This document shows positions 18,044 to 26,186 of a stretch of DNA of 64,000 nucleotides, in pieces. A program made the translations under genes and the position numbers. The first letter of the stretch is position 1. Each line of letters begins with the position of its first letter. This stretch comes from DASVNK01 sp036383895 (GTDB lineage: Bacteria > Verrucomicrobiota > Verrucomicrobiia > Limisphaerales > SXQI01), in assembly GCA_036383895.1 (NCBI GenBank), contig DASVNK010000053.1, forward strand, positions 78,458-142,457, read 5' to 3'. The notes beneath the pieces were generated by a model. The model made no database searches, had not been told where the DNA came from, and was given only the letters and a program-made list of their open reading frames with translations.

Positions 18044-19504
18044 GTGATCTCCTTCCTCCACCGCTATTTGCAGATTGTTATTGCGCTCACCTTTGTAATT
18101 TCTTCTTTTTCTAACCCGTTGCTTGAGTGGAATTCCGTCGTGCTTAATGCCGTCCGGGGAGATAACATCGCTCCAACGCTAGCCGCCAGAAATTTTGCTA
18201 TTATCCACACCGCCATCTTCGATGCGGCGAATTCCGTTACGAGAACTCACCAGCCGTACCGGGTGCAACTTGAAGCCGAACCGGGAGCTTCAATCGAAGG
18301 AGCTGTCATAGGTGCAGCTTACGAAACTATAGTCTCGTTGCACCCTAGCTCCGAAGCGGCAGCTATTGAACTCCTAATGGAGCAAAATTCGAGATTCGAT
18401 GGGACGAATGGTTATCTTGAGGGTTTAACGCTGGGAACGCGTATCGGGAAGCTAGCACTTGAAAGTAGGCAAGGAGATGGGGCGGCGACAGATTTTCCGT
18501 ATATACCCAGCGATGGGCCTGGAGAGTGGCGACGCACCCCACCTTTCCGCCCGCCACTTTCTCCGGGTTGGGGCTATGTGGATTACTTTGCTCTGACGAC
18601 AGATGTATCATTTCTACCCCCGCCACCTCCAACGCTCGACAGTGAGGAGTATGCAATAGCACTGAACGAAGTTAAAGAGTATGGAAGGAAAAACAGTTCA
18701 GTTAGAACAGCGGAACAGAGCGAGACGGCAGTCTTTTGGTCTGACTTCAGCTATACTGCGACACCCCCGGGTCACTGGCAGGAGATAGCGACGGACATTG
18801 TGGTTCAGCAAGGTACATCTTTCGAAGATGCTACGCGGCTATTTGCATTGTTAAGTCTCGCACAGGCAGATGCCGGAATCGTCGTTTGGGATTCCAAGTA
18901 TCTATACAATTTGTGGCGGCCTATTACTGCGATCCAAAGAGCGAATGAAGACGGAAATGATTTGACCGGGGTTGATTCATCCTGGGAGAGTTTGCTGGGC
19001 GCTCCCCCGTTTCCCTCCTACGTGAGCGGTCACAGCACATTCAGCAGCGCAAGCGCTACTGTGCTCGCGCGTTTTTACGGGACAGATTCCCTGACTTTCT
19101 CCGCTAAGTCTGATGCACTTCCTGGCCAAACGCGTGTTTATCGGAGCCTGGCGGAGTGTGCAGATGAGGTTGGTATGAGCCGAATTTACGGAGGCATCCA
19201 TTTCGGCTTTGATAATGTTGAAGGAAAACGTTCGGGAAAAGGAATAGCGAATTACGTTTGCGACAATTATCTGCTGCAAGGATCTTCTCTACCGTCGCTG
19301 ACTCTAAAACATGGCAGCAGCGGATTCTTGCAAATTCGCCTTCATGATCTACCTGGCCAGAAGATTGTCTTGGATATCTCAGACGATCTGGCGAGTTGGA
19401 AGCCCTTTTCAACGAATGTATCGGCAACTGGAGGAATCGTTGTGAATGACACTCCGAAGGCCGCCCGCTTCTATAGAACTCGCAGGGTAGAGGGGGATAA
19501 ATGA
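18044..19504 (+). CDS. Vanadium-dependent haloperoxidase (first copy)
   Basis: 486 residues from a GTG start, with a signal peptide (LQIVIALTFVISSFSNPLL). All vanadate ligands of the haloperoxidase/PAP2 fold are in order: K285-x6-R292-P293 (KYLYNLWRP), S328-G329-H330 (SYVSGHS) and S379-R380-x5-H386-x3-D390 (SRIYGGIHFGFD). It should bind vanadate and use hydrogen peroxide to oxidise halide, outside the cytoplasm; the choice of Cl or Br cannot be read here, and an acid-phosphatase activity of the same fold is possible. The last 65 residues are the recurring C-terminal module, with ARFYRTRR near the end. Its codons look more AT-rich than those of the paralogue that follows (19653-21791), so the pair may not be a recent duplication. 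Confidence 0.88.
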   Translation: MISFLHRYLQIVIALTFVISSFSNPLLEWNSVVLNAVRGDNIAPTLAARNFAIIHTAIFDAANSVTRTHQPYRVQLEAEPGASIEGAVIGAAYETIVSLHPSSEAAAIELLMEQNSRFDGTNGYLEGLTLGTRIGKLALESRQGDGAATDFPYIPSDGPGEWRRTPPFRPPLSPGWGYVDYFALTTDVSFLPPPPPTLDSEEYAIALNEVKEYGRKNSSVRTAEQSETAVFWSDFSYTATPPGHWQEIATDIVVQQGTSFEDATRLFALLSLAQADAGIVVWDSKYLYNLWRPITAIQRANEDGNDLTGVDSSWESLLGAPPFPSYVSGHSTFSSASATVLARFYGTDSLTFSAKSDALPGQTRVYRSLAECADEVGMSRIYGGIHFGFDNVEGKRSGKGIANYVCDNYLLQGSSLPSLTLKHGSSGFLQIRLHDLPGQKIVLDISDDLASWKPFSTNVSATGGIVVNDTPKAARFYRTRRVEGDK

Positions 19505-19652
19505 TGCGGAATTAACGCGGCCGCGGCGTTTTTCGCCCCGGATAAACAGCAGCTTATCCCAGCAATCAGCCTTTCTGCCACAATCAGGACGGAATTTTGA
19601 TGCGACCTAGTAGAACAGGCGCAACCTGATCTTGCTTCGGCACAACCAAACT

Positions 19653-21791
19653 ATGTTTATCCCATCCACTCAAAGCTTTCGACCACCCGGACACCGTTGG
19701 CATCACTTCATCATAGCGGCGATCGCCCTTCTTTTTTCCTTCAGCTCCAGCGCGGCAATTAACTGGTACGTTCCAAACCCGAACTACTCGATCGCGCGCA
19801 ACTGGAACGAGCGGGCTCTGGAGGGAATTCGCATGGATACGCCGCATCCTCCAGGGCAGGCGCGGAATCTTTTTTCGTTCTCGACGGTGATGTACGATGC
19901 GTGGGCGGCGTACGAACCGAATGCAGTTGGGTTCATCTATCGCGGCAAGCATACCGCGACTGATGTTGCGGCGGCTCGTCGTGAAGCGATGAGTTACGCG
20001 ATGTATCGTATGATGCTGGAGCGGCACGCCTATTCGCGAACAGCGACAAACCAGGCGGATGCGAATCCTGCTTTCATGATTGCGCTGGGATATGATCCCA
20101 ATAACACGTCGCGTGATACTTCGACGCCGGCGGGAGTTGGGAACAGTATCTACGATGCGGTGTCAGCCTGGTTTCTGGAGGATGGTTCGCGGCAAACGGC
20201 GGGAACTGCGTTCCCGACAGCTAATCCGCCCGTGGCGTATCCAGATTATCCTGTAGGACATCCGCGCCGGTATGCGTTCGTGAACCCTCCGATGAATCCG
20301 TTCCTGCCAGGTATCAGCGACGGGACGAACAATACTGTTTTAGATATTAATAAGTGGCAGCGATTGATCGTGGCGGGCTCGATCGATCAAAACGGCTTTC
20401 CGCAGAATCCGTTGCAGGGGTATCTCGGGGCGCCCTGGCTCTGGGTTCGGACGTTTTCATTAAGTCGAATTGATTCTGATAAACCTTGGATTGATCCCGG
20501 CCCGCCGCCCTTCCTGGGCACCGCCCGGGACGCAGAGTTCAAATCAAATTTGGTCGCAGTGATCCGGGCCAGCAGCCAACTCACTACGGCAGACGGCGTG
20601 CGCGTCGATATTTCGCCAGCGACGATCGGCGACAACACCCTTGGCAATAACGATGGCAGCGGCTACAGGACGAATCCAATCACTGGCCAGCCTTATGCCT
20701 CAAACATTGTTCTGCGGGGCGATTTCACGCGGGCATTAACCGAGTTCTGGGCCGACGGCCCGTCTTCCGAAACACCTCCGGGACATTGGAACTCCATCGC
20801 GAACCATGTCTCCGACGAGTTAACAACGTTCCGAATCGGCGGGACTGGACCGCAAGTAGACCGACTGGAGTGGGACGTGAAGATGTACTTTGCGCTGAAC
20901 GCGGCCCTGCATGATGCAGGTTGCGCGGCATGGAGCGTGAAACGTCACTACAATGGCTGGCGACCGATTGGTCCAATTCGCTATTGCGGCGGCCTTGGGC
21001 AATCGAGCAATCCGGAATTGCCATCGTATCACATAAACGGCTTGCCTCTGGTTCCTGACCTGATCGAACTCGTGACTGAAGAAACGGTAGCTTCGGGCCG
21101 GCATACAGGGCTAACCCCCGGGAAAATTGCGGTGCTCTCCTGGCCGGGCCAACCGGAGGATCCGGCGACCGAAACCAGCGGCGTTCGTTGGTTGAACGCA
21201 GAAAATTGGATGACTTATCAAAAGAAGACGTTCGTGACCCCTGGTTTTCCAGGTTACATCTCGGGTCACAGCACATTCAGCCGTGCTGCCGCCGAAGCGA
21301 TGACTGGTTTCACAGGGTCGAAATGGTTCCCAAATGGCCTGGGCAGTTACACACTCCCGAGCCTCGTCAACGAAGCGGGTCCGAGCGCGCCGGTTACGCT
21401 GCAATGGGCGTCGTATTATGATGCCGCGGACCAGGTCGGACTCTCCCGCATCTGGGGTGGCATTCATCCGCCGGCAGATGACGCCGCGGGACGGCTGGTC
21501 GGTTCGGAGGTCGGGATTTCCGCGTGGAATCTCGCGAAAAAGTTCTTTGATGGCTCTGTTCTGAATTCCGAAGTGAATGTTGCCAGCCGAAAGGTGGACA
21601 ACAACAGCGCGGAGCTGCGCTTCAATGCTGTGCGGAGTTTGTATTACACACTCCAGGCATCCACCAACGCTGCAGGTCCATACGCGAATGTCGGACCCTC
21701 GAGCCGCGCATTGGAAGCCTCTGTCGCGAGCACGATCCCACTGGCTGAACCGTTCCGATTCTTCCGCGTTTCAGCTTCGCTCGCTCCGTGA
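19653..21791 (+). CDS. Vanadium-dependent haloperoxidase (second copy, larger)
   Basis: 712 residues from ATG 19653, chosen over a TTG at 19632 because it gives a normal signal peptide (HHFIIAAIALLFSFSSSAA). The vanadate site is complete: K430-x6-R437-P438 (KRHYNGWRP), S537-G538-H539 (GYISGHS) and S598-R599-x5-H605-x3-D609 (SRIWGGIHPPAD). It is about 225 residues longer than the first copy, mainly in an insertion before the lysine. The C-terminal module ends in FRFFRVSASLAP. The stop overlaps the start of the pseudopilin gene, so the two are probably translated together. The role is peroxide-dependent halide oxidation at or outside the cell surface, as inferred from the family. Confidence 0.9.
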   Translation: MFIPSTQSFRPPGHRWHHFIIAAIALLFSFSSSAAINWYVPNPNYSIARNWNERALEGIRMDTPHPPGQARNLFSFSTVMYDAWAAYEPNAVGFIYRGKHTATDVAAARREAMSYAMYRMMLERHAYSRTATNQADANPAFMIALGYDPNNTSRDTSTPAGVGNSIYDAVSAWFLEDGSRQTAGTAFPTANPPVAYPDYPVGHPRRYAFVNPPMNPFLPGISDGTNNTVLDINKWQRLIVAGSIDQNGFPQNPLQGYLGAPWLWVRTFSLSRIDSDKPWIDPGPPPFLGTARDAEFKSNLVAVIRASSQLTTADGVRVDISPATIGDNTLGNNDGSGYRTNPITGQPYASNIVLRGDFTRALTEFWADGPSSETPPGHWNSIANHVSDELTTFRIGGTGPQVDRLEWDVKMYFALNAALHDAGCAAWSVKRHYNGWRPIGPIRYCGGLGQSSNPELPSYHINGLPLVPDLIELVTEETVASGRHTGLTPGKIAVLSWPGQPEDPATETSGVRWLNAENWMTYQKKTFVTPGFPGYISGHSTFSRAAAEAMTGFTGSKWFPNGLGSYTLPSLVNEAGPSAPVTLQWASYYDAADQVGLSRIWGGIHPPADDAAGRLVGSEVGISAWNLAKKFFDGSVLNSEVNVASRKVDNNSAELRFNAVRSLYYTLQASTNAAGPYANVGPSSRALEASVASTIPLAEPFRFFRVSASLAP

Positions 21792-22513
21792 GTATTACTT
21801 GGTCGAATTATAGAGCGCGCTGGAGTTCAACGGGAGTCTCGCGCGCCTTTACCTTAATTGAGCTCCTCGTGGTGATCGCAATCATTGCGATCCTGGCCGG
21901 AATGCTGCTCCCGGCGCTCAGTAAGGCCAAGAGCAAAGCCCAGCGAATCACTTGTGTAAACAACCTGAAGCAGGTCGGCCTCGCAATGCGCCTCTGGGCG
22001 GATAACCATGACGGAAAGTTCCCGTGGAAAGTGGATCAAGCGCTGGGCGGCGGTAAACCTAACGGGAGCGGCAATGCGCGGGTGAACTTCCAGTTTTCTC
22101 TCGCTTCCAACGAACTTAGTTCGACGAAGATCATTCTTTGCCCGAGTGATGTTCGCAAAGTTGCTGCGACGAATTTCGCTTCGATCGCGCTGACTAACGC
22201 GAGTTATGCGCTATGCGTCGAAGCAGATGAAAAACGGCCGAGCGTGCCACTTGCGACGGACCGTGGCATGAGTGGTTTTGATGTCACGGGACTTCCGGAC
22301 AATATCAACTGTTTCATACTGACTTCGCCCGAAACCGGCGCGCGCACCGCAAAATGGAGGAAAGGTGTTTGTCATGGCGAAAACGCGGGGATCATCACAT
22401 TCGGGGATGGCTCGGTGCAGCAACTGAACGACCGACGGCTCGTCCAGACTCTGACCGGTTATGATCCCGCAGCCGAAACGGACGAAGGAAACCTTCAGTT
22501 CTTTTTCCCGTGA
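21788..22513 (+). CDS. Pseudopilin (prepilin-type N-terminal cleavage/methylation domain protein)
   Basis: 241 residues from a GTG that shares GTGA with the stop of the haloperoxidase gene. Residues 19-37 form the classic class III leader and hydrophobic helix: SRAFTLIELLVVIAIIAILA, cut before the F by a prepilin peptidase. The globular part has the small C-terminal signature of this verrucomicrobial/planctomycetal family (CHGENAGIITFGDGSV, an H-x10-DG variant of the usual H-x9-DG). Such proteins are very numerous in PVC genomes. They are presumed to assemble in a type II secretion-like or pilus-like apparatus, but individual roles are unknown. Confidence 0.9.
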   Translation: MSITWSNYRARWSSTGVSRAFTLIELLVVIAIIAILAGMLLPALSKAKSKAQRITCVNNLKQVGLAMRLWADNHDGKFPWKVDQALGGGKPNGSGNARVNFQFSLASNELSSTKIILCPSDVRKVAATNFASIALTNASYALCVEADEKRPSVPLATDRGMSGFDVTGLPDNINCFILTSPETGARTAKWRKGVCHGENAGIITFGDGSVQQLNDRRLVQTLTGYDPAAETDEGNLQFFFP

Positions 22514-22650
22514 CCAGGTTCACGCACCAGGCCGGTTTAGTGTCGATTAAATAGTGGGGATCTTCGGAGGACCGTCGCGCCACCCGGCCAGAACGGGAAT
22601 TGAAGGCGCCTTGCAAGCGTTGTCGGGCGAGCTACTATCGCGGTATTCCC

Positions 22651-24186
22651 ATGAAAACAGGTGAAAAGGTCGGCGCTTGCTGCGTTGCGTTGTTCGTCAT
22701 GGTGGCACTGCATTCGAGCGAAGGCGCGGAACGCAGCAAGGTCATTACGGTGGAAAATGCGAAGGTCGGAACGACGGACTGGGTGATTACCAAAATCAAG
22801 AAAGGGACGCGTCCGCCGAAGTTCGAACCGGACAATGAGCCGTACGAAAAAGGGTGGCGGCATCGCAAGGAGCTGGAGGGTTACGTATCCCATACGAGCA
22901 TTCGCGCAGGCGAGACCTTGAAAGTGTATGTGAGCACCGATCCGGCGATTGAATTCAAATTCGACCTTTATCGGCTCGGTTATTACGGCGGCAAAGGAGC
23001 GCGGCTGGTGAAATCGTTCGGCAATTTTCAAGGAGTCGCGCAACCGATTCCCAGGGATGGCGAACGAAATGTCCGCGAATGCAAATGGACTGAAACGACC
23101 TCGTTCGAGATTCCGAAGGATTGGGTGAGCGGCGTTTACCTCGGCAAACTCGCCGGCGTGGATTCTGACGCTGAGTCCTACGTCATCTTCATCGTGAAAG
23201 ACGATCGGCCCGCCGACCTGATCTTCCAATGTTCGGACATGACGTGGCTGAGCTACAATCGGTGGCCGCAGTGGCGATCCCTTTACGATAACGACGGCGA
23301 ACCGTGGGGGGCATCCAACGGCCGCCTGGGTTACGATGTGAGTTTCGATCGGCCCTACGCGATGTACTGGAATGGGTTTCCGCTTGGGTTCGAGCCGCTC
23401 ACGCTTGGCTCGGGCGAATTTCTGATGATCGAATTTCCGCTGGCGTTCTGGCTGGAGAAAGAGGGTTACGATGTGACTTACATTTCCAATGTCGATACGC
23501 ACGCAGAGGGCAAAGGTTTGCTGCGCGCAAAGGGGTGGGTCTCGGTGGGCCACGACGAATACTGGACACAGGAGATGTTCGATAATGTGATGGCGGCACG
23601 GGACGGCGGGGTGAGCCTGGCATTTTTGAGCGGCAACAGCGTTTCCGGCCGCGTGACACTTTCTGCCAGCAGCGATGGGGTTCCTAATCGAATTATGCGG
23701 CGCGCGGGCGGGTTTCGCGACGAAGCGAAATTGATGGGTTCAACTTCGTATGGCGTCGGCTTTGCTGATTGGACCTGCGACAAACCGGACCACTGGATCT
23801 TCCAGGGCACAGGAATGAAGAAAGGCGATCGCATCAAAGACCTGGTCGGGTGGGAATACCACGGTGCGCCGCTCGCGGATTATGAGTCGATGGAAGTGCT
23901 CTCCAGCGGCAAGGTTTATGGGTGGAACGGCGATGCGCGTGATCGCACCTATGCCACCACGCTTTACACCGCGGAAAAAGGAAATTTCGTTTTTAATGCC
24001 GGGACGTGCTGGTGGAACATGGTGCTGTCGCGTCCGCCCGGCTTCATGAACCCGCCACGTCGCTACTTCAGCGAACCGGACGCGCGCGTGCAGCAGATTA
24101 CTCGAAACGTGCTCAATCGGATGATCGAACTGAAAACGCGGAGTAACAATACGACAGCGGCAAAATCTAGAGAACAGGAGCTCTGA
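22651..24186 (+). CDS. Secreted N,N-dimethylformamidase large-subunit-like protein
   Basis: 511 residues from ATG 22651; the frame extends upstream to 22600 but lacks a better start. A signal peptide (VGACCVALFVMVALHSSEGA) precedes a long domain resembling the N,N-dimethylformamidase beta/large-subunit family: LYRLGYYGGKGARLVKSF, VSGVYLGKL, YVIFIVKDDRPADLIFQCSD and SVGHDEYWT. True dimethylformamidases hydrolyse dimethylformamide with a non-haem iron. Many PVC relatives are exported and have no known substrate, so I name only the family. It converges with a membrane-protein gene eight bases away and lacks the C-terminal R-F-[FY]-R module of its neighbours. Confidence 0.8.
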   Translation: MKTGEKVGACCVALFVMVALHSSEGAERSKVITVENAKVGTTDWVITKIKKGTRPPKFEPDNEPYEKGWRHRKELEGYVSHTSIRAGETLKVYVSTDPAIEFKFDLYRLGYYGGKGARLVKSFGNFQGVAQPIPRDGERNVRECKWTETTSFEIPKDWVSGVYLGKLAGVDSDAESYVIFIVKDDRPADLIFQCSDMTWLSYNRWPQWRSLYDNDGEPWGASNGRLGYDVSFDRPYAMYWNGFPLGFEPLTLGSGEFLMIEFPLAFWLEKEGYDVTYISNVDTHAEGKGLLRAKGWVSVGHDEYWTQEMFDNVMAARDGGVSLAFLSGNSVSGRVTLSASSDGVPNRIMRRAGGFRDEAKLMGSTSYGVGFADWTCDKPDHWIFQGTGMKKGDRIKDLVGWEYHGAPLADYESMEVLSSGKVYGWNGDARDRTYATTLYTAEKGNFVFNAGTCWWNMVLSRPPGFMNPPRRYFSEPDARVQQITRNVLNRMIELKTRSNNTTAAKSREQEL

Positions 24187-24194
24187 ACGAGATG

Positions 24195-24749
24195 TCAGCG
24201 GTCTTGAGTTCGCTGGCTGTTCCTGACGGCCTGTGCGGCTCGCCACAGGAGAACGATTGGGACGCTGAAGTAAAATCCCATGGCGGCGCATAAAAGCTGC
24301 CAGGCGATGCGTCGGTCGGGTTGGTCGAAGTCAAAGAGTGAGTAGGCGCGGTTGAATCCGGAACGACTGGCTTCGTTGTAGAAGAGAATGGCGGTAATGA
24401 GATAGGCCACGAGGACGCCAATTCCAACCGAGACGTAAAACATCTTGGGACGCACACGCAGTCGATCGAGCGCATACCCGACCAGCACCACAATCGGCAA
24501 GCCTGACAGAATGGGGAGAGCGAAGTTATTTCCCATTCCGTCCATGAGGCCGGTAACTTGATGCAGGAGAATCGCGGGAAGCAGCGCGGCGGCGAGCGTG
24601 ATGTTCTCGCCGCCGCCGTAAATGAGACTTGCTCCGACCAGCGCGAGCCAAACCAACGGCATGAGCCAGGATAGAAACCAACGCCGCTCCAACGCGGGCG
24701 CGGGGCGATCTTTGGCTGGCGCTTCACTGGTAAACATCGGTGAGGTCAC
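24195..24749 (-). CDS. Hypothetical four-helix inner-membrane protein
   Basis: 184 residues from GTG 24749, which directly follows the TGA of rsgA with no gap; ATG 24737 is an alternative. Predicted membrane spans lie near 25-46 (WLMPLVWLALVGASLIYGG), 55-90, 104-125 (YVSVGIGVLVAYLITAILFY) and 150-172. I recognise no family. The tight spacing makes it part of the rsgA transcript. Confidence 0.7.
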   Translation of the reverse strand: MTSPMFTSEAPAKDRPAPALERRWFLSWLMPLVWLALVGASLIYGGGENITLAAALLPAILLHQVTGLMDGMGNNFALPILSGLPIVVLVGYALDRLRVRPKMFYVSVGIGVLVAYLITAILFYNEASRSGFNRAYSLFDFDQPDRRIAWQLLCAAMGFYFSVPIVLLWRAAQAVRNSQRTQDR

Positions 24750-25841
24750 TCAATCCTCCCTGCCCTTTTCGCGCAAACGGTCGCGCAGGCCGCGGGTGAG
24801 TTGTTTTGAGCGGCGTTTTTGTTCGGCTTGTTTGTGGACGTCGTGACGCGAGGCGAATTGCTCGACTTCGCGCTGGAGTTTGCGGAAACCGAGGAGACGT
24901 TCTTCAGCCAGATTCCCGGTGCTTAACGCGGCGCGGACGGCGCAACCAGGTTCGGTTTCGTGCTGGCAGTCGGTGAACTTGCAGCGCGCCGCGAGTTCGG
25001 AAATTTCGGGGAAGGCGTCGGCGAGCCCTTCGTCGCCTTCCCACAACTGAATCTCGCGGAGGCCAGGGGTATCGATGATGACGCCGCCTTTGGGGAGGCG
25101 GATCATTTCGCGTTCGGTGGTGGTGTGGCGTCCTTTCTGGTCATCTGCGCGGATCTCGATGGTCGGCAAAAGTTCGTCGCCGTAGAGCGAATTGATCAGG
25201 GTGGATTTGCCGACGCCGGAGGGTCCAACGATGGCGGCGGTTTTTCCGCGACTGATGAACTGGCGCACTTCCGGGAGGCCGTTGCCGGTGATGCTGCAGA
25301 CGGGAATAACTGGGGCGTCGGCCGAGACTTTATACGCAATTTGCAGCGCAGTGGGAACGTTTTCGCACAGGTCTGTTTTGGTGAGGAGCAGGACTGGTTG
25401 GGCGCCGCTTTCGCGGACGACGGTGAAGTAACGTTCGATGGTGCGGGTGCGCAATGCGACGGCGCATGAGATGGCAATGAGAACGGTGTCGACATTCGCG
25501 GCGAGGACCTGTTCCTCGACGGCGCGGCCAGTCTGGGTGCGTGAGAGCTTGGTTCGGCGCGGCAGAACGGAGTGGATAATCGCTTTCTGTTCGTCCGGAA
25601 GTGTCTCAACGAGGACAAAATCACCGGTGGCCGGGTTATCGGCCTTGTTCACGGCAAGATGCCGAAAACGTCCAGAAACTTGCGCGAGGTATTCGCCGGA
25701 TTTGCACCAGACTTCATAGCCGCCGCGGAAAACGAGGGCGACGCGGGCAGGTTCGAGAGAGTCTGACGATTGCACGCCAGCTTTAACATTTTTGGCGTGT
25801 TCGGCGAAGAAATCGTCCCAACCCAGGCTCCGCAAATCCAT
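24750..25841 (-). CDS. rsgA: Ribosome small-subunit-dependent GTPase A
   Basis: 363 residues, the normal length. An OB-fold N-terminus is followed by a circularly permuted GTPase: TKTDLCE (G4) comes first, then GPSGVGKSTLINSL (G1) and DTPGLREIQLW (G3). The C-terminal zinc site CKFTDCQHETEPGC has the conserved Cys/His spacing. A basic tail (KRRSKQLTRGLRDRLREK) may touch rRNA. RsgA checks late maturation of the 30S subunit and releases RbfA. The cytoplasmic gene is followed immediately by the small membrane-protein gene. Confidence 0.95.
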   Translation of the reverse strand: MDLRSLGWDDFFAEHAKNVKAGVQSSDSLEPARVALVFRGGYEVWCKSGEYLAQVSGRFRHLAVNKADNPATGDFVLVETLPDEQKAIIHSVLPRRTKLSRTQTGRAVEEQVLAANVDTVLIAISCAVALRTRTIERYFTVVRESGAQPVLLLTKTDLCENVPTALQIAYKVSADAPVIPVCSITGNGLPEVRQFISRGKTAAIVGPSGVGKSTLINSLYGDELLPTIEIRADDQKGRHTTTEREMIRLPKGGVIIDTPGLREIQLWEGDEGLADAFPEISELAARCKFTDCQHETEPGCAVRAALSTGNLAEERLLGFRKLQREVEQFASRHDVHKQAEQKRRSKQLTRGLRDRLREKGRED

Positions 25842-26186
25842 TCAGGGGCACTGTACGGTTCCGAGACAAATAAACCAAGCCCCTACCCCCGCGCTCAGTG
25901 TCCCAAGTCTCAAAACGAGACACATAGAATCGGCGGCTGCCCGCAAAGGCTGGAAGAACGTGTCCCATTCGTTCCCATAGCCGACAGAAACAGCTTTTCT
26001 GGGGTCAGGCATTCCCTTGGCACGCCCATTGCTAAACCCCGAGCGCGTCCGCGTTTCTCACAGAACGCATCCGATGTTCAAGCCCAGTCATCGTGACGCA
26101 ACCAATTGCCGGCACCGGCAAGCCGAGAAGCAAGGTGCTGGCTGACAACGCGAATCGCGAGTTTCTGCTCGCAAATCCAATTTGTA
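25842..26186. other. Divergent intergenic region between rsgA and the gingipain-fold gene
   Basis: 345 bases without a convincing gene. It contains a consensus sigma-54 promoter facing right (26018-26033). An inverted repeat GTCTC-N5-GAGAC lies at 25907-25921, about 130 bases before the predicted start of transcription, and the heptamer CGAGACA occurs twice (25862 and 25916). The rsgA promoter must also be here but is not obvious. Confidence 0.6.
26018..26033 (+). promoter_or_regulatory. Sigma-54 promoter
   Basis: TGGCACG-CCCA-TTGCT matches the sigma-54 consensus TGGCACG-N4-TTGCW at every fixed position. The -24 GG is at 26019-26020 and the -12 GC at 26031-26032, ten bases apart. Transcription would start near 26044, leaving about 140 bases of leader before ATG 26187. 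Confidence 0.75.

Noticed and set aside
22537..23553. 338-codon minus-strand frame opposite the dimethylformamidase-like gene
   Set aside because: The plus-strand frame has a signal peptide and family motifs; the minus frame is a GC-rich shadow full of His/Arg.
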